NCBI RefSeq assembly: GCF_009696445.1
Contig: NZ_VULZ01000018.1
Location: 1-51,689, forward strand
Direction of reading: 5' to 3'
DNA length: 51,689 nt
DNA from: Porcincola intestinalis
Lineage (GTDB): Bacteria; Bacillota; Clostridia; Lachnospirales; Lachnospiraceae
Shown here: in pieces, positions 8,202 to 17,144 of the stretch
Numbering within the stretch: position 1 is the first letter of the stretch
How the letters are laid out: every line of letters starts with the position of its first letter
Position numbers and translations under genes: made by a program
Notes under the pieces: model-generated
What the model was told of the DNA's origin: nothing
Database searches by the model: none
The model's input: only the letters and a program-made list of their open reading frames with translations

Positions 8202-8438
8202 ATGAGGTTTACCGATGGAAGGATGGGGGCCATCGAAGCGCTGATGCGGGAGACGCCGGGCTGTGACCACTATGATGACGGCTGCGATGGGAGATTTTCG
8301 GAGTGCAGGAACTGCCGATATCACACGCCCTATTCGCTCCGGGGAGACTGCGCTTTTGAGGAATGCCCTTACCTGGTTCCGGCAGCATCTTCCGGGAGAA
8401 AGAAAGGCGGTGGGCGTCATGGCTGTTTTCCGGGTTGA
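8202..8438 (+). CDS. Small Cys-rich protein, possible metal-binding
   Basis: A 78-residue protein with seven cysteines arranged as C-x5-HYDDGC...C-x2-C...C-x4-C in its first 60 residues, which suggests a zinc- or iron-binding knuckle. A GGGAGGGCG site precedes the ATG. The last 20 residues (SSGRKKGGGRHG) overlap the start of the RepA-like gene in another frame. I do not recognise the family. Its place directly ahead of the replication initiator suggests a DNA-binding or regulatory helper, but this is inference. Confidence 0.6.
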   Translation: MRFTDGRMGAIEALMRETPGCDHYDDGCDGRFSECRNCRYHTPYSLRGDCAFEECPYLVPAASSGRKKGGGRHGCFPG

Positions 8439-9147
8439 AAAGAATGCCAACTACACCACCATGTGTAACTATCACCTGCGGGATAAGAAGCTGAGCCTGA
8501 AGGCCAAGGGGCTGCTTTCGTTGTTCCTCAGGCTGCCGGATGAATGGCATTACAGCATCCGGGGCATTGCCGCGATCAGCAGGGAAGGCGTGGACAGCAT
8601 CAATACGGCGCTCCAGGAACTGGAGAAAAACGGGTATCTCATCCGCAGCCAGAAACGGCAGGAAAACGGGCGCATGGGGGAGATCGAATACGTGATCTAT
8701 GAGATGCCGGAGGGAACTTTGCTCAATGGGGCTTTGCCGGAGGGGGCTTTACCGGATACAGGATCACCGTATACGGAAAATCCGGATACGGGTCTTTCGG
8801 ATACGGAAAACCCAAGAGAAATAAAGAAAGATAGAACAAGTACAGAAAGAACAAATACGGAAATAAACAAGAAAAGAGAGAGGAAGCATCCGGTCCGCCA
8901 CCGCTATGGCCAGTACCGGAACGTGCTTCTTACGGATGAGGAGGTGGAAAAATTGAAAAACGAATTCCCGAATGATTACCAGAACCGCATCGAGCGCCTG
9001 TCGGAGTACATGGCTTCGACCGGCAGGATCTACAAAAATTACCTGGCCACGATCCGCAGCTGGGCAAGGCGTGATAGGCAGAAAGAGAGGGAAAAGAAGT
9101 CCTATGATCATGGGAATTACCAGTTTTCTGCCGGGGAGAGCTTATGA
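8419..9147 (+). CDS. RepA N-terminal-type replication initiator / DnaD-like helix-turn-helix protein
   Basis: About 242 residues. The start at 8419 (MAVFRVEKN) follows AAAGGCGG and agrees with how this family begins; the longer frame from 8263 runs through the preceding gene. The first 100 residues form the winged-helix part (NYTTMCNYHLRDK...LSLKAKGLL...GIAAISREGVDSI...L-x-E-x-GYL) typical of plasmid and integrative-element initiators of Firmicutes. A linker rich in Thr, Asp and Pro follows, then a small C-terminal domain (FPNDYQNRIERLSEYMAS) like the end of DUF6017/DnaD-like proteins. It overlaps dnaC by ATGA, so the two are co-translated. Confidence 0.82.
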   Translation: MAVFRVEKNANYTTMCNYHLRDKKLSLKAKGLLSLFLRLPDEWHYSIRGIAAISREGVDSINTALQELEKNGYLIRSQKRQENGRMGEIEYVIYEMPEGTLLNGALPEGALPDTGSPYTENPDTGLSDTENPREIKKDRTSTERTNTEINKKRERKHPVRHRYGQYRNVLLTDEEVEKLKNEFPNDYQNRIERLSEYMASTGRIYKNYLATIRSWARRDRQKEREKKSYDHGNYQFSAGESL

Positions 9148-10001
9148 AAGAGCTGCTGGAAGGCTTTTTAAGCAGGCTGGAAACGGAGACAACGCCAAAG
9201 GAGGGAGAATACCTGGGTGACGACGGCCTGCTCTACTGCGGGAAATGCCATACGCCGGTGCAGTGCCGGAAGGAACTTTTCGGAAAGATGCGGATCCTTC
9301 CCTGCACCTGCAGGTGCAGGCAGGAGGAGATGCGGCGGCAGAAAGAGGCGGATGAAGCCAGGGAGCGGATGAACACCATCCATCGGCTGAAAGCAACAGG
9401 TATTCAGGAGCGCCACCTGCTGGACTGGCGGTTTGATGTGGCAGAGGAGACGGATACGATCCGTTGGGCGAAACATTATGTGGAGAACTGGAGGAAAGTC
9501 AGGGACAAAAACCTTGGCCTTTTGCTTTGGGGAGATGTCGGAACCGGCAAGTCCTTCGCGGCAGCCTGTATTGCTAATGTGCTGCTGGAACAGGCGGTCC
9601 CGGTGCTGATGACCAACTTTTCCAGGATCCTGAACCAGATGGGGGCCATGTATACGGAGGAGCGGTACCAGTACATTGCGTCCTTCAATCACTATTCCCT
9701 GCTGATCATTGATGATCTGGGGATCGAGCGCAGTACGGAGTATGCGAAGGAGCAGGTCTATGCCGTGATCGGCGAACGCTATAAAGCGAATCTTCCGCTG
9801 ATCATCACGACCAACCTGACGATCCGTGAGCTTCGGAACCCGGCAACGGTTGCGGACGCACGGATCTACAGCCGGGTGCTGGAAATGTGTACACCGGTGC
9901 AGGTCAGCGGCGGTGACCGCAGGCAGGCCGTCAGCAGACAGAAACAGGAGCTGGTGAAGGATGTCCTGTTCTCAGGGAAAGGAGGGGAAGTCAGCCAATG
10001 A
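9144..10001 (+). CDS. DnaC-like helicase loader ATPase
   Basis: A 285-residue AAA+ protein that would load the replicative helicase at the element's origin. The N-terminus carries a Cys cluster (CGKCHTPVQC...CTCRC, residues 28-58). This is followed by Walker A GDVGTGKS (about 130-137), Walker B LLIIDDLG (about 190) and a sensor region TTNLT. This Cys-rich N-terminal form is common in phage and integrative-element loaders. It starts on ATGA overlapping the initiator stop and ends on ATGA overlapping the parA start, so initiator, loader and parA form one tight operon. Confidence 0.87.
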   Translation: MKELLEGFLSRLETETTPKEGEYLGDDGLLYCGKCHTPVQCRKELFGKMRILPCTCRCRQEEMRRQKEADEARERMNTIHRLKATGIQERHLLDWRFDVAEETDTIRWAKHYVENWRKVRDKNLGLLLWGDVGTGKSFAAACIANVLLEQAVPVLMTNFSRILNQMGAMYTEERYQYIASFNHYSLLIIDDLGIERSTEYAKEQVYAVIGERYKANLPLIITTNLTIRELRNPATVADARIYSRVLEMCTPVQVSGGDRRQAVSRQKQELVKDVLFSGKGGEVSQ

Positions 10002-10072
10002 GTACAAAGGCAACCGTGATCGCCTGTGTCAACCAGAAAGGGGGACGGGTTATGGAAAGCTATAGATTATGA
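9998..10072 (+). pseudogene. parA: ParA/Soj partition ATPase, cut in the P-loop
   Basis: The frame begins MSTKATVIACVNQKGG, the characteristic N-terminus of ParA. It starts inside the dnaC stop (ATGA) after GGAGGGG. Directly after the GG of the KGGxGKT nucleotide-binding loop the sequence changes to unrelated DNA and stops eight codons later. The rest of parA is not found in the window. The break coincides with the start of the tyrosine-recombinase element, so that element probably inserted here and flanking DNA was later lost. Confidence 0.85.
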
Positions 10073-10187
10073 AAAGTTAATGACACCAAAACCCTTTCCT
10101 ATGCGAATTATCAGTTGATTTACTTCTCATAATCCGACAGGATTTCTTTGTCTCATGACAAAAAATCGTGAAGGAGGTAAATCAATC

Positions 10188-11144
10188 ATGAGGACTTTAT
10201 TATTACCGGAGCTCGCTGATAAAACATTTGTGGCTCTTAAAGAAGCAGGGGCTTCCAGCTACTATCAGACGACTTTTCAAACAGTTGCAAGACAGTTTAT
10301 CCGCTACGCTACGGAGAAAGACGCCCAGACATTCAGCATGGATCTCGGCCTGCAGTTTCTGGAAGATCACTATTCCATGTCGGAAAGAATACGAGAAGGA
10401 AAGTTCTGTTACCAGTATCTGCGCTCTATCAATGCTATGGCAGAGTATCAACAAAGTGGCAGTGTGATCCTTTATCTCGCAAAAGACATGCGGAATTACG
10501 TCTTCCCTGATGTCTTTAAGGAAAGTGCGGACGCCTATCTCGCATATCGAAAGAGCATCGGTTTCAAGAAAAAATCAGTTCAGACATTCAGTCTCTATCT
10601 GGAGAGATTTTTCACCTTTCTTGACGGAAAGGGCATTCGCTTACTGAATGATATCGGTATCAGGGATGTGTACGCCTTTATGGATTCCTTATCTGCCTGT
10701 TATGAAAAGCCCACGATCAACCATACAATGCGGGCGGTCCGCTACTACCTGAAATACTGCTATGATAACCAGCTCATGGAACAGGAACTCTTTCCAAAGA
10801 TCCCAAACCCTCACTATAACAGACAGAGCAGAATTCCTTCTGTTTATTCAGAAGAAGAAGTCAGAAAGCTTCTGTCCTCTATTGATCAAGGCAATCCTTG
10901 CGGATTGCGCGACTATTCCATCATTCTGCTGATTACCCGGCTTGGCCTCAGGAGCAGTGATGTGGCAAATCTCCGTTTTTCCAACATAGACTGGGAAAAC
11001 GAAAAAACCTCATTAATGCTAGGCTTTTATAAGGACACTTCCGGTTTAACGGTAAGCAGTACAGTTTATTTTATGGCTGTACTGCTTTTCCACGCCATAA
11101 CGTTATGTTTGACTTGTCAAAAGAACCGATATGATTGTAGATAA
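10188..11144 (+). pseudogene. Tyrosine recombinase, C-terminus lost
   Basis: GAAGGAGG precedes the ATG at 10188. About 280 residues match a tyrosine recombinase of the kind that occurs in sets of three neighbouring integrases in Firmicute transposable elements. There are two SAM-like N-terminal helical domains, then the catalytic domain start with the first catalytic arginine in ITRLGLRSSDV. After SLMLGF (near 11026) the homology ends and the frame runs into the end of the opposite-strand TnpX recombinase. The H-x-x-R and active-site tyrosine are therefore missing, and the partner integrases are absent. The gene is not functional. Confidence 0.8.
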
Positions 11145-12759
11145 TCTCTATCTCCTGCAAACGCTTCCCGCTGCTCTTATCAGCCTCATGGACGATGATC
11201 CTATCGATAAATTCATGCAGGATCTCAGGCGTAAGTTCCGGAATCTCCGTGTATTTCCGGACAATATGCAGGAATCTTTCTACATTAACCGCCTGGCGTG
11301 ATTCTTCTTTAAGCCCTGCAGATAAAACAGTTTCCTCTTCTTGCAGAGACGCCTGCTCCACATCATATCCCTTTGTCAGCTTCATAAAACGTTCATCTGA
11401 TAATTTCCTATGGACATTATCTTCATAAACCCTTTGAAATAACTGATCAAGTTCCCTGTACCGGTTCTGGATTTCCTCCAGCCGCCTGTTTTTTTGCTCG
11501 ATGTCTCTGTGCTTCTCTTTGTAATCTTCGTCCATGATCATTTTTGTAAATTCATCCTCATAGGACGAGACATAGGAAACAACTTCACGGAGATTTTCAA
11601 GCACAATCTTTTCCACAACAGCATAGCGGATATAGTGCATGGTACAGTTGCCCGGCCCCTGACGATAACGGCCACATACAAAGTTATACTGACCTATAGA
11701 ATCAGAAACCCGTCGCTGCAGGAACATCCGGCTTCCACAGTCCGCACAGTAGAGCATTCCGCTGAGGATCGGCATCTTGCCCATCCGGGTAGGCCTGCGC
11801 CGTCCCTTGCGTATTTTCTGTACAATAGAGAAGGTTTCTTCGTCAATGATCGGTTCCTGCGTGTCCCTGAAGATTTTCCATTCTTCCTGCGGATTATTCA
11901 CTTTCTTTCGATTCTTGTAAGACTTGATATGGGTCTTGAAGTTTACGGTTTCTCCGAGATAATCCCTTCGTTCCAGTATGTTGACGACAACAGTAGACGA
12001 CCACCCGTAGGGAGAGGTTGGAAGATGAGAAATTGGTTTCATCCCTTTCGTGATCATGTAGTGAGTAGGGCAGAGAATTTTCCGTTCCGCCAGCATTTTC
12101 GCAATCCGTGCCGGCCCGTTTCCCTCCACACACAGTTGAAAAATTTCGCGTACGACTTCGGCCGCCTCCTCATCAATCAACCAATGCTTCGGGTTATCCG
12201 GATCTTTTCGGTATCCATATGGTACGTTGCTGGTCATATGCTCCCCGGCAAGTCCTTTGGCTTTCTTGACAGCCCGGATCTTTTTGCTGGTATCTCTGGC
12301 GTACCACTCATTGAATACATTCCGAAATGGCGTCAGCTCATTTTCACCCTTGTCACTGTCCACGGCGTCATTGATCGCAATGAAGTGAATGTCGTGATCT
12401 GGAAAAAGGATTTCCGTATACATTCCGACTTGAAGATAATCTCGCCCCAGTCGGGACATATCTTTGACAATGATCCTTCGGATAGATCCGTCTTTGACAC
12501 CGGCGATCATTTTCTCGAAACCCGGCCTCCGGAAATTTGTACCAGAATACCCGTCGTCAATGAAATAGAGATAGTTCTGAAAGCCATGCTCCACGGCATA
12601 TTGTTTTAGAATCCGCTTCTGATTAAAAATACTGTTGGAATCGCCTTCCTGTTTGTCATCCTGTGACAGACGGCAGTAGAGAGCGGTAACGGAAGCCTCT
12701 GTATCTGCAGCGATTATGTTTGACTGTTTTGTCTCATTTCCTCCTTTCCCGACAGTCAA
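11071..12759 (-). CDS. tnpX: TnpX/TndX-type large serine recombinase
   Basis: A 562-residue site-specific recombinase of the Tn4451/Tn5397 type, which excises and inserts its element as a circle. It contains the catalytic domain with the serine in CRLS, the YSGTNFRRPGF and DMSRLGRD motifs, the recombinase domain (SNVPYGY...DYLGE), a zinc ribbon (YCADCGSRM...), and a coiled coil with a DUF4368-like tail. All appear complete. The start is unclear: TTG at 12759 lacks a good site, and the strong AAAGGAGG at 12740-12747 lies inside this frame, only two bases before an out-of-frame ATG. The TnpW gene lies upstream in the same direction. The cargo of this element is not evident. Confidence 0.88.
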   Translation of the reverse strand: MTVGKGGNETKQSNIIAADTEASVTALYCRLSQDDKQEGDSNSIFNQKRILKQYAVEHGFQNYLYFIDDGYSGTNFRRPGFEKMIAGVKDGSIRRIIVKDMSRLGRDYLQVGMYTEILFPDHDIHFIAINDAVDSDKGENELTPFRNVFNEWYARDTSKKIRAVKKAKGLAGEHMTSNVPYGYRKDPDNPKHWLIDEEAAEVVREIFQLCVEGNGPARIAKMLAERKILCPTHYMITKGMKPISHLPTSPYGWSSTVVVNILERRDYLGETVNFKTHIKSYKNRKKVNNPQEEWKIFRDTQEPIIDEETFSIVQKIRKGRRRPTRMGKMPILSGMLYCADCGSRMFLQRRVSDSIGQYNFVCGRYRQGPGNCTMHYIRYAVVEKIVLENLREVVSYVSSYEDEFTKMIMDEDYKEKHRDIEQKNRRLEEIQNRYRELDQLFQRVYEDNVHRKLSDERFMKLTKGYDVEQASLQEEETVLSAGLKEESRQAVNVERFLHIVRKYTEIPELTPEILHEFIDRIIVHEADKSSGKRLQEIEIIYNHIGSFDKSNITLWRGKAVQP

Positions 12760-12817
12760 ACAGATCTTCAGCCATTCCTATTATACCGCCGCATGGATGC
12801 TTCCGTCCGCTGCGTTT

Positions 12818-13027
12818 TCACTGTTTCTGCCGTTCTGCATTTCCTGTATGAAGATCGGATTTCCTTTTCCTATATTCTGCCAGGATCATTTTCTGGATCT
12901 TTGCAGGAGCCCGTTCCTTTGCCTGTTCAAAGCCATAAGAGCGGACAAGAAAGGTCGTATTTCCTATCGTATATGCTGAACAGGATGGTTCCTCCAGCAT
13001 CCGGAAGGAATTTTTGTCATTCATCAT
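12818..13027 (-). CDS. tnpW: TnpW-like small transposon protein
   Basis: A 69-residue protein with the pattern of TnpW, a small protein of unknown function found next to TnpX-type recombinases: a beta-hairpin YTIGNTTFLVRSYGFEQAKE followed by a Lys/Glu-rich helix (KIQKMILAEYRKRK). It begins ATG-ATG after AAAGAGAG. About 60 bases separate it from the recombinase downstream, so both are probably transcribed together from a promoter right of 13050. Confidence 0.65.
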   Translation of the reverse strand: MMNDKNSFRMLEEPSCSAYTIGNTTFLVRSYGFEQAKERAPAKIQKMILAEYRKRKSDLHTGNAERQKQ

Positions 13028-13518
13028 GTGTCACTCTCTTTCATACTTGTATGGTTCGTTAAAAATAACAGATCAGACGGCCCTGACAGAGCCCACGGGA
13101 ATCTCACCCCTGCGTGGTTCTCACCCAGCCGTACCCATTGCCTTTGGTGCAGTATCATCACTCAGACTGTGGCTGTACGGGAGTATCATTATCCATGATG
13201 AAAAGTCATCGCTGCGGTCCTGTCAGAGACCGCCTGCGGAACGCTGGTCAAAATCGCTCGCCTCGTTTCATCCCTCCTTTCACGGGTCATGGCGCACCAG
13301 TCCGACGGCTCGTTTCCATCATAAAGTATCTGAACTGTTGTTATACTGCGCTGATTGGGCGCTTTCTTTGTCAAGGAACAATCTGCACAGAAGAGGACAG
13401 GAGGGAAAGGAAAATCAACTGCCTGTCTCGCTATACAGGCTTACCCGTCAAATCCGACGAGATAAGCAATCAGTTTTGCCTGCAAAAGACTTTTCATGCA
13501 GCTATCGGTCTGAACTGC
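13028..13518. other. Leader region of the TnpX module, no firm gene
   Basis: About 490 bases lie between tnpW and the IS21 end. A 61-codon minus-strand frame (13374-13189, TTG start) runs toward tnpW; its first part contains TTGACA, which could instead be a -35 box for the tnpW-tnpX transcript. I cannot assign a product. On the plus strand there are long frames without ribosome-binding sites that I take as chance. The right boundary of the TnpX element must lie here, but I cannot place it. Confidence 0.4.
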
Positions 13519-13644
13519 TGTTAGCATCGGATTTTTATAGCCAATAAAAACATCGGATTAAATCAGCCACATGATCATCGGATTAAAAAAGCCATTGCCA
13601 GTCATCTAGGTTCTGATTAAGCTAGTGAATGACCAATACACCAG

Positions 13645-14979
13645 TTGACAGGATCAATGAACAAAGAAGACATTAATGGCAATGACCTTCAGACAATCAT
13701 AACACACGGTCTCAATGAGATAAAAGAAAAGCTTGGGCCGAATTTCGATATCAGGAAGGTCAATCTCGCTGAGATGCAGCGCATTACGGGAGTTTCCCGT
13801 GCGAAACTGCGGCGTCTCAAGAAAAATAACTTTATAGTCAGTCCTCATGGCCGGACAGGCCAGAAGGCGGACAGAACTGTCCTTACGGGGTTCACCGATA
13901 TAATCGACGACCTGCTTCGGCAGAATGTTACAAATGCTTAAGTGATTTACAACCGCCTGAAAGAAAAGTCCTATACAGGCGGCATCACGCGGATACGTGT
14001 TTACATAGAGACACACAGGGATCTGGTCCCGGCTAAAAGGCAGCAGGTCTCCCCACAGGGCAATCGCGGACGGAGATATTCAACTCCGGCTGGCGACAGT
14101 TACCAGATGGACTGGGGTTTTATTGATGTAGGGACCAGCGCTGGCGGCACTTACCGACTTGCCTGCTTCGTCATGGTCTGCCATCACTGCGGCATGTGTT
14201 ACATCGAGTTCTTTACCAACGCCCGGCAGGAAAACCTGTTTATAGGCATGCTGCATGCTTTCCAGATGATGGGCATTCCCAGTTACGTCCTTACTGACAA
14301 CATGAAAAGTGTTGTGATCAGACGTGCATCTGACGGAAGCCCGATCTGGCAGAAGGATTACGAGCGTTTCATGAACACAGTGGGTTTCGAAACAAAACTC
14401 TGCAAACCCAGACATCCTTTTACAAAAGGTACCTCAGAGAGGCTGGTACGCTTTGTGAAGGAGAACTTCCTCCCGGGAAGAATCTTTACAGAGCTGACAG
14501 ACCTTAACTATCAGGCAGATCACTGGTGCTTGGAGCAGAACAACCGGTACCATCAGTCTCATGACTGTGTCCCGTTTCAGATGCATGGAAAGGAATGCAG
14601 TCAGAAAACAACCAGGCTGGAACTTACTGATGAGATCCGGTTCTATCTGGCTCCGGAAAGAACGATCTCCTTCGATGGGTTTGTGGCCTATGAAGGCCGG
14701 AGGTTTGGTGTACCTTACGCTTATGATCAGAAGACCTGTCGTGTTATGCGTGATGGCTACACGCTCTACATTTACGATCAAAAAATGCAGTATGAGCTTA
14801 CGCATCATAATGTAACGTGGAGCAGAAAAGATTCATTCTGCGCAGACCAATATCCGAAGCTTGAACCCGAGGAAGAGCCTACAGCGCCTGTCAAAGCAAG
14901 CATTTATCAGAAAGAATCATCATGCCACGATCCATGGTTTGATCAGTTCAATCTGGAGGAGGGCAGATGGCATGAATAA
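13645..14979 (+). pseudogene. istA: IS21 transposase IstA with an in-frame stop
   Basis: IstA is the DDE transposase of IS21. The N-terminal helix-turn-helix part (MQRITGVSRAKLRRLKK) and the catalytic part (DWGFID, LTDNMKSVV, TSERLVRFVKE, giving D, D and E) are in the same reading frame. They are separated by one TAA at 13939-13941. The join reads NVTNA-stop-VIYNRLKEK; a single TCA-to-TAA change would explain it, since Ser is expected there. The second part has no ribosome-binding site of its own. The C-terminal end overlaps istB by 8 bases. Confidence 0.85.
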
Positions 14980-15778
14980 AGATGCAACCCTTTTCTTCAG
15001 AGAAATCGGGGTGATGGCAAAGGATCTCAAACTGGATGCAACTGCTGAAGAGATCGCCTGCTTTGCCCAGAATAATAATCTCAGCTATGACAACGTTTAC
15101 TATATCCATAAACTCTTTAAACTTATGGATGAGAAAAAGCGCAGGCACATCGTAGAGATGATGTTGAATCTGAGCCGGCTTCCTATGAAGCATCCGTGTA
15201 CGTTTGAAAGCTTTGATTTCACACGCTTTCACGGGCACGAGGCAGATGAACCTGAGAATCTCCAGACTTTATCTATGTTGGAAGCCCGTCAGAATCTGCT
15301 CCTCGTCGGTCCGCAGGGCGTTGGTAAAACCCATCTGGCTATGGCCATCGGCCACAAATGCTGTGAAAAGGGGCTCAAGACCTATTTCCTGAAGGCATCT
15401 GAGCTAAATGATAAGTTCACGGCTGCTCTGCTGGATGGACAGCGTGAAAAGATAATCCGCCGTCTGATTAAACCGACCTGCCTGATCATCGATGAATTCG
15501 GTTATTGTGATTTCGATAAGGAAAACACACGCCTTTTCTTCGATGTAGTGGATCGTCGGTATAGCAAAGATGCGCCTAATACAATGATCCTTACCAGCAA
15601 TGTAGAGCCCGATAAATGGATCGATTTCTTCTCTGATGAGGAAGCACTAAAAAGTGCAATGGATCGCTTTTTTGATCAGTGCCTTGTTATCTCATTGCAT
15701 GGTAACAGCTATCGAGGTTCAGGACGGAGAAAAATAGACATCCATGTCGGAGACCAACTATCAACAATGAATAATTAA
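14972..15778 (+). CDS. istB: IS21 helper ATPase IstB
   Basis: A 268-residue AAA+ ATPase that regulates target choice of the IstA transposase. It has Walker A GPQGVGKT and Walker B LIIDEFG, and an N-terminal helical domain of about 95 residues. The start at 14972 follows GGAGGAGGG, and it overlaps the istA stop. The protein looks intact, although its transposase partner carries a stop codon. Confidence 0.88.
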   Translation: MNKDATLFFREIGVMAKDLKLDATAEEIACFAQNNNLSYDNVYYIHKLFKLMDEKKRRHIVEMMLNLSRLPMKHPCTFESFDFTRFHGHEADEPENLQTLSMLEARQNLLLVGPQGVGKTHLAMAIGHKCCEKGLKTYFLKASELNDKFTAALLDGQREKIIRRLIKPTCLIIDEFGYCDFDKENTRLFFDVVDRRYSKDAPNTMILTSNVEPDKWIDFFSDEEALKSAMDRFFDQCLVISLHGNSYRGSGRRKIDIHVGDQLSTMNN

Positions 15779-15874
15779 TAAAAAAGGAGCTGCTGGTGTA
15801 TTGGCTCTATTAATCCGATACTGATTGGTTGTTTTAATCCGATGCTGAGTGGCGATTTTCGCCCGATGACAACA

Positions 15875-16306
15875 CCAGCAACGTCGTAGGTCCGGAAAAG
15901 ATCACAAAAAACAGCAGGGACAGTCCCGCGAACATGATAAGAAGCTCCTTTCGGGATATGCGCTCCTTTTCCGAAGCCGCTTCCTTTGCTTCCTCAGGGC
16001 TGTTCTGCCCCAGACGGCAGGCAAGGCTGTGACGGCGGCCAGCAACAGAAGAAGGAGGATGAGAAGAGGGTTAATCCCAGTGATCCACGCGATCAGGTCT
16101 TTCAGGAAGAAGAGATAAGGATGGTTCACGTAATCAGCCGCAATCCAAAGCATGATGTTTCCAACAATCAGAAATACAACCGGGAAAACCAGTAATTTAA
16201 CGAGTCTGTTGATTCGTTTGCTGTTTTTGCTCTGTTTCGTTTCAGCTTCCATACCTTCCTCTTCCCCTCTGCGCATATTTTTCTCAAAACAGTTTCGACG
16301 GTTCAT
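15875..16306 (-). pseudogene. Membrane protein fragment, frameshifted and cut by IS21
   Basis: The first 80 residues from the start near 16306 (MNRRNCFEKN, after GAGGCGG) contain two membrane helices, KLLVFPVVFLIVGNIMLW and a long LLILLLLLLAAV. The same strand then continues better in another frame as an EAKEAASEKERISRKELL linker and a third hydrophobic segment (FAGLSLLFFVIFSG) that runs into the IS21 right end. So there is a single-base-scale frameshift near 16030 plus truncation at 15875. No family is recognised. The helical, charged-linker design would fit a sensor or regulator of a transporter. Confidence 0.55.
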
Positions 16307-16390
16307 CGATACCGCCTCAATGCCCTGTGCTTTTCTCGAAATCATCTGTCTGTCCAAATGGGCGAAACTGCCATGTTATCAGCGAGTCCC

Positions 16391-16774
16391 TTATGTATGC
16401 AGACCCAGCTGTTCCAGCGTAATGCCTTCTATGTCATGTAGCCGAAAGAAGGAGCACCATTCACTCCTGTCATTGACACGAAACTCTGTTCCGTCCGGCG
16501 CGGTATAATAGCCCATACTCCCCATGCGGTCTGTCTCCCTGCATCCAAGCTTTAAAAGCTCATCACCGGTCCAGTCATGATCCGTCAGAAACAGCGCTTC
16601 CAGATTCTGTTCTTCCAGCACAACTGCCTCACGGAAAAGATTGACTTCCGCCACCTGCCAGGGAGTAACTTTCCCTTTTCCATATTGATGAATGCAAACC
16701 ATCATGTCAATTGTTACGATTACGACAAGTGCGGTCAGGATTCCCAGCAGCCATTTTAATAATCGTTTCTTCAT
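16391..16774 (-). CDS. Small membrane-anchored protein, unknown
   Basis: About 127 residues. The ATG at 16774 follows GGAGGAG at 7 bases. One N-terminal membrane helix (WLLGILTALVVIVTIDMMV) is followed by an outside domain of about 100 residues with a few Trp and Cys and no motif I recognise. It reads in the same direction as the broken membrane-protein gene at 16306 and may be its operon partner. The longer frame starting at 16907 that overlaps its start is not supported. Confidence 0.55.
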   Translation of the reverse strand: MKKRLLKWLLGILTALVVIVTIDMMVCIHQYGKGKVTPWQVAEVNLFREAVVLEEQNLEALFLTDHDWTGDELLKLGCRETDRMGSMGYYTAPDGTEFRVNDRSEWCSFFRLHDIEGITLEQLGLHT

Positions 16775-17019
16775 CAATCAGCTCCTCCATGAAGGCCAGG
16801 CAAAGCAAGTCCAAATTCCTCTGAATTTTCCTGAAATCACGAAACAGTGATTTCCCCTCTGTCTTTTTTGCAGGAAGTTCATAGATTGGTGTTTTTGCAA
16901 GGGGCAAACGAGGCAGAGAAAAACTGTCTTAACATCTGAGAAAGAACATAGATATATAGACTTATTATATCCTCACAGGTGCAGAGAGGTCTACTTGTTA
17001 ACAACAGGATTTATATCAG

Positions 17020-17047
17020 TTTGGCATATTCCCGCGGCTTTGTAAAA
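17020..17047 (+). promoter_or_regulatory. Possible promoter before ABC relic
   Basis: TTGGCA and TAAAAT lie 16 bases apart, about 100 bases before the ATG at 17145. The match to the sigma-A consensus is moderate and this is the only candidate in the gap between the divergent genes (16775-17144). Confidence 0.35.
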
Positions 17048-17144
17048 TCCACTATGATATTTTATCAAAACTTTAAGGTACACATATGGAGCGTTTAAGT
17101 TCTGATGCTATTCTTCTCCTGACAACAGAGATGGAGGTAAGTTT

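Larger units (their letters stand above)
13519..15874 (+). mobile_element. IS21-family element, about 2.36 kb
   Basis: The ends are imperfect inverted repeats: TGTTAGCATCGG at the left and, read inward, TGTTGTCATCGG at the right. Inside each end the motif CATCGGATTAAA is repeated (near 13552 and 13577 at the left; in reverse near 15813 and 15835 at the right), the multiple terminal binding sites expected for IS21. It carries istA (with a stop mutation) and istB. I found no convincing target duplication at the borders. It has cut a minus-strand membrane-protein gene at 15875. Confidence 0.82.

Noticed and set aside
11494-12609. 371-codon plus-strand frame opposite TnpX
   Set aside because: It is the complement of a well-supported recombinase, with no start site and no recognisable domain.
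13189-13374. 61-codon minus-strand frame near tnpW
   Set aside because: The start region doubles as a possible promoter and I recognise no family; kept only as part of the region description.
16707-16907. 66-codon minus-strand frame overlapping the small membrane protein
   Set aside because: The strong GGAGGAG inside it serves the gene at 16774, and the frame has no start site of its own.
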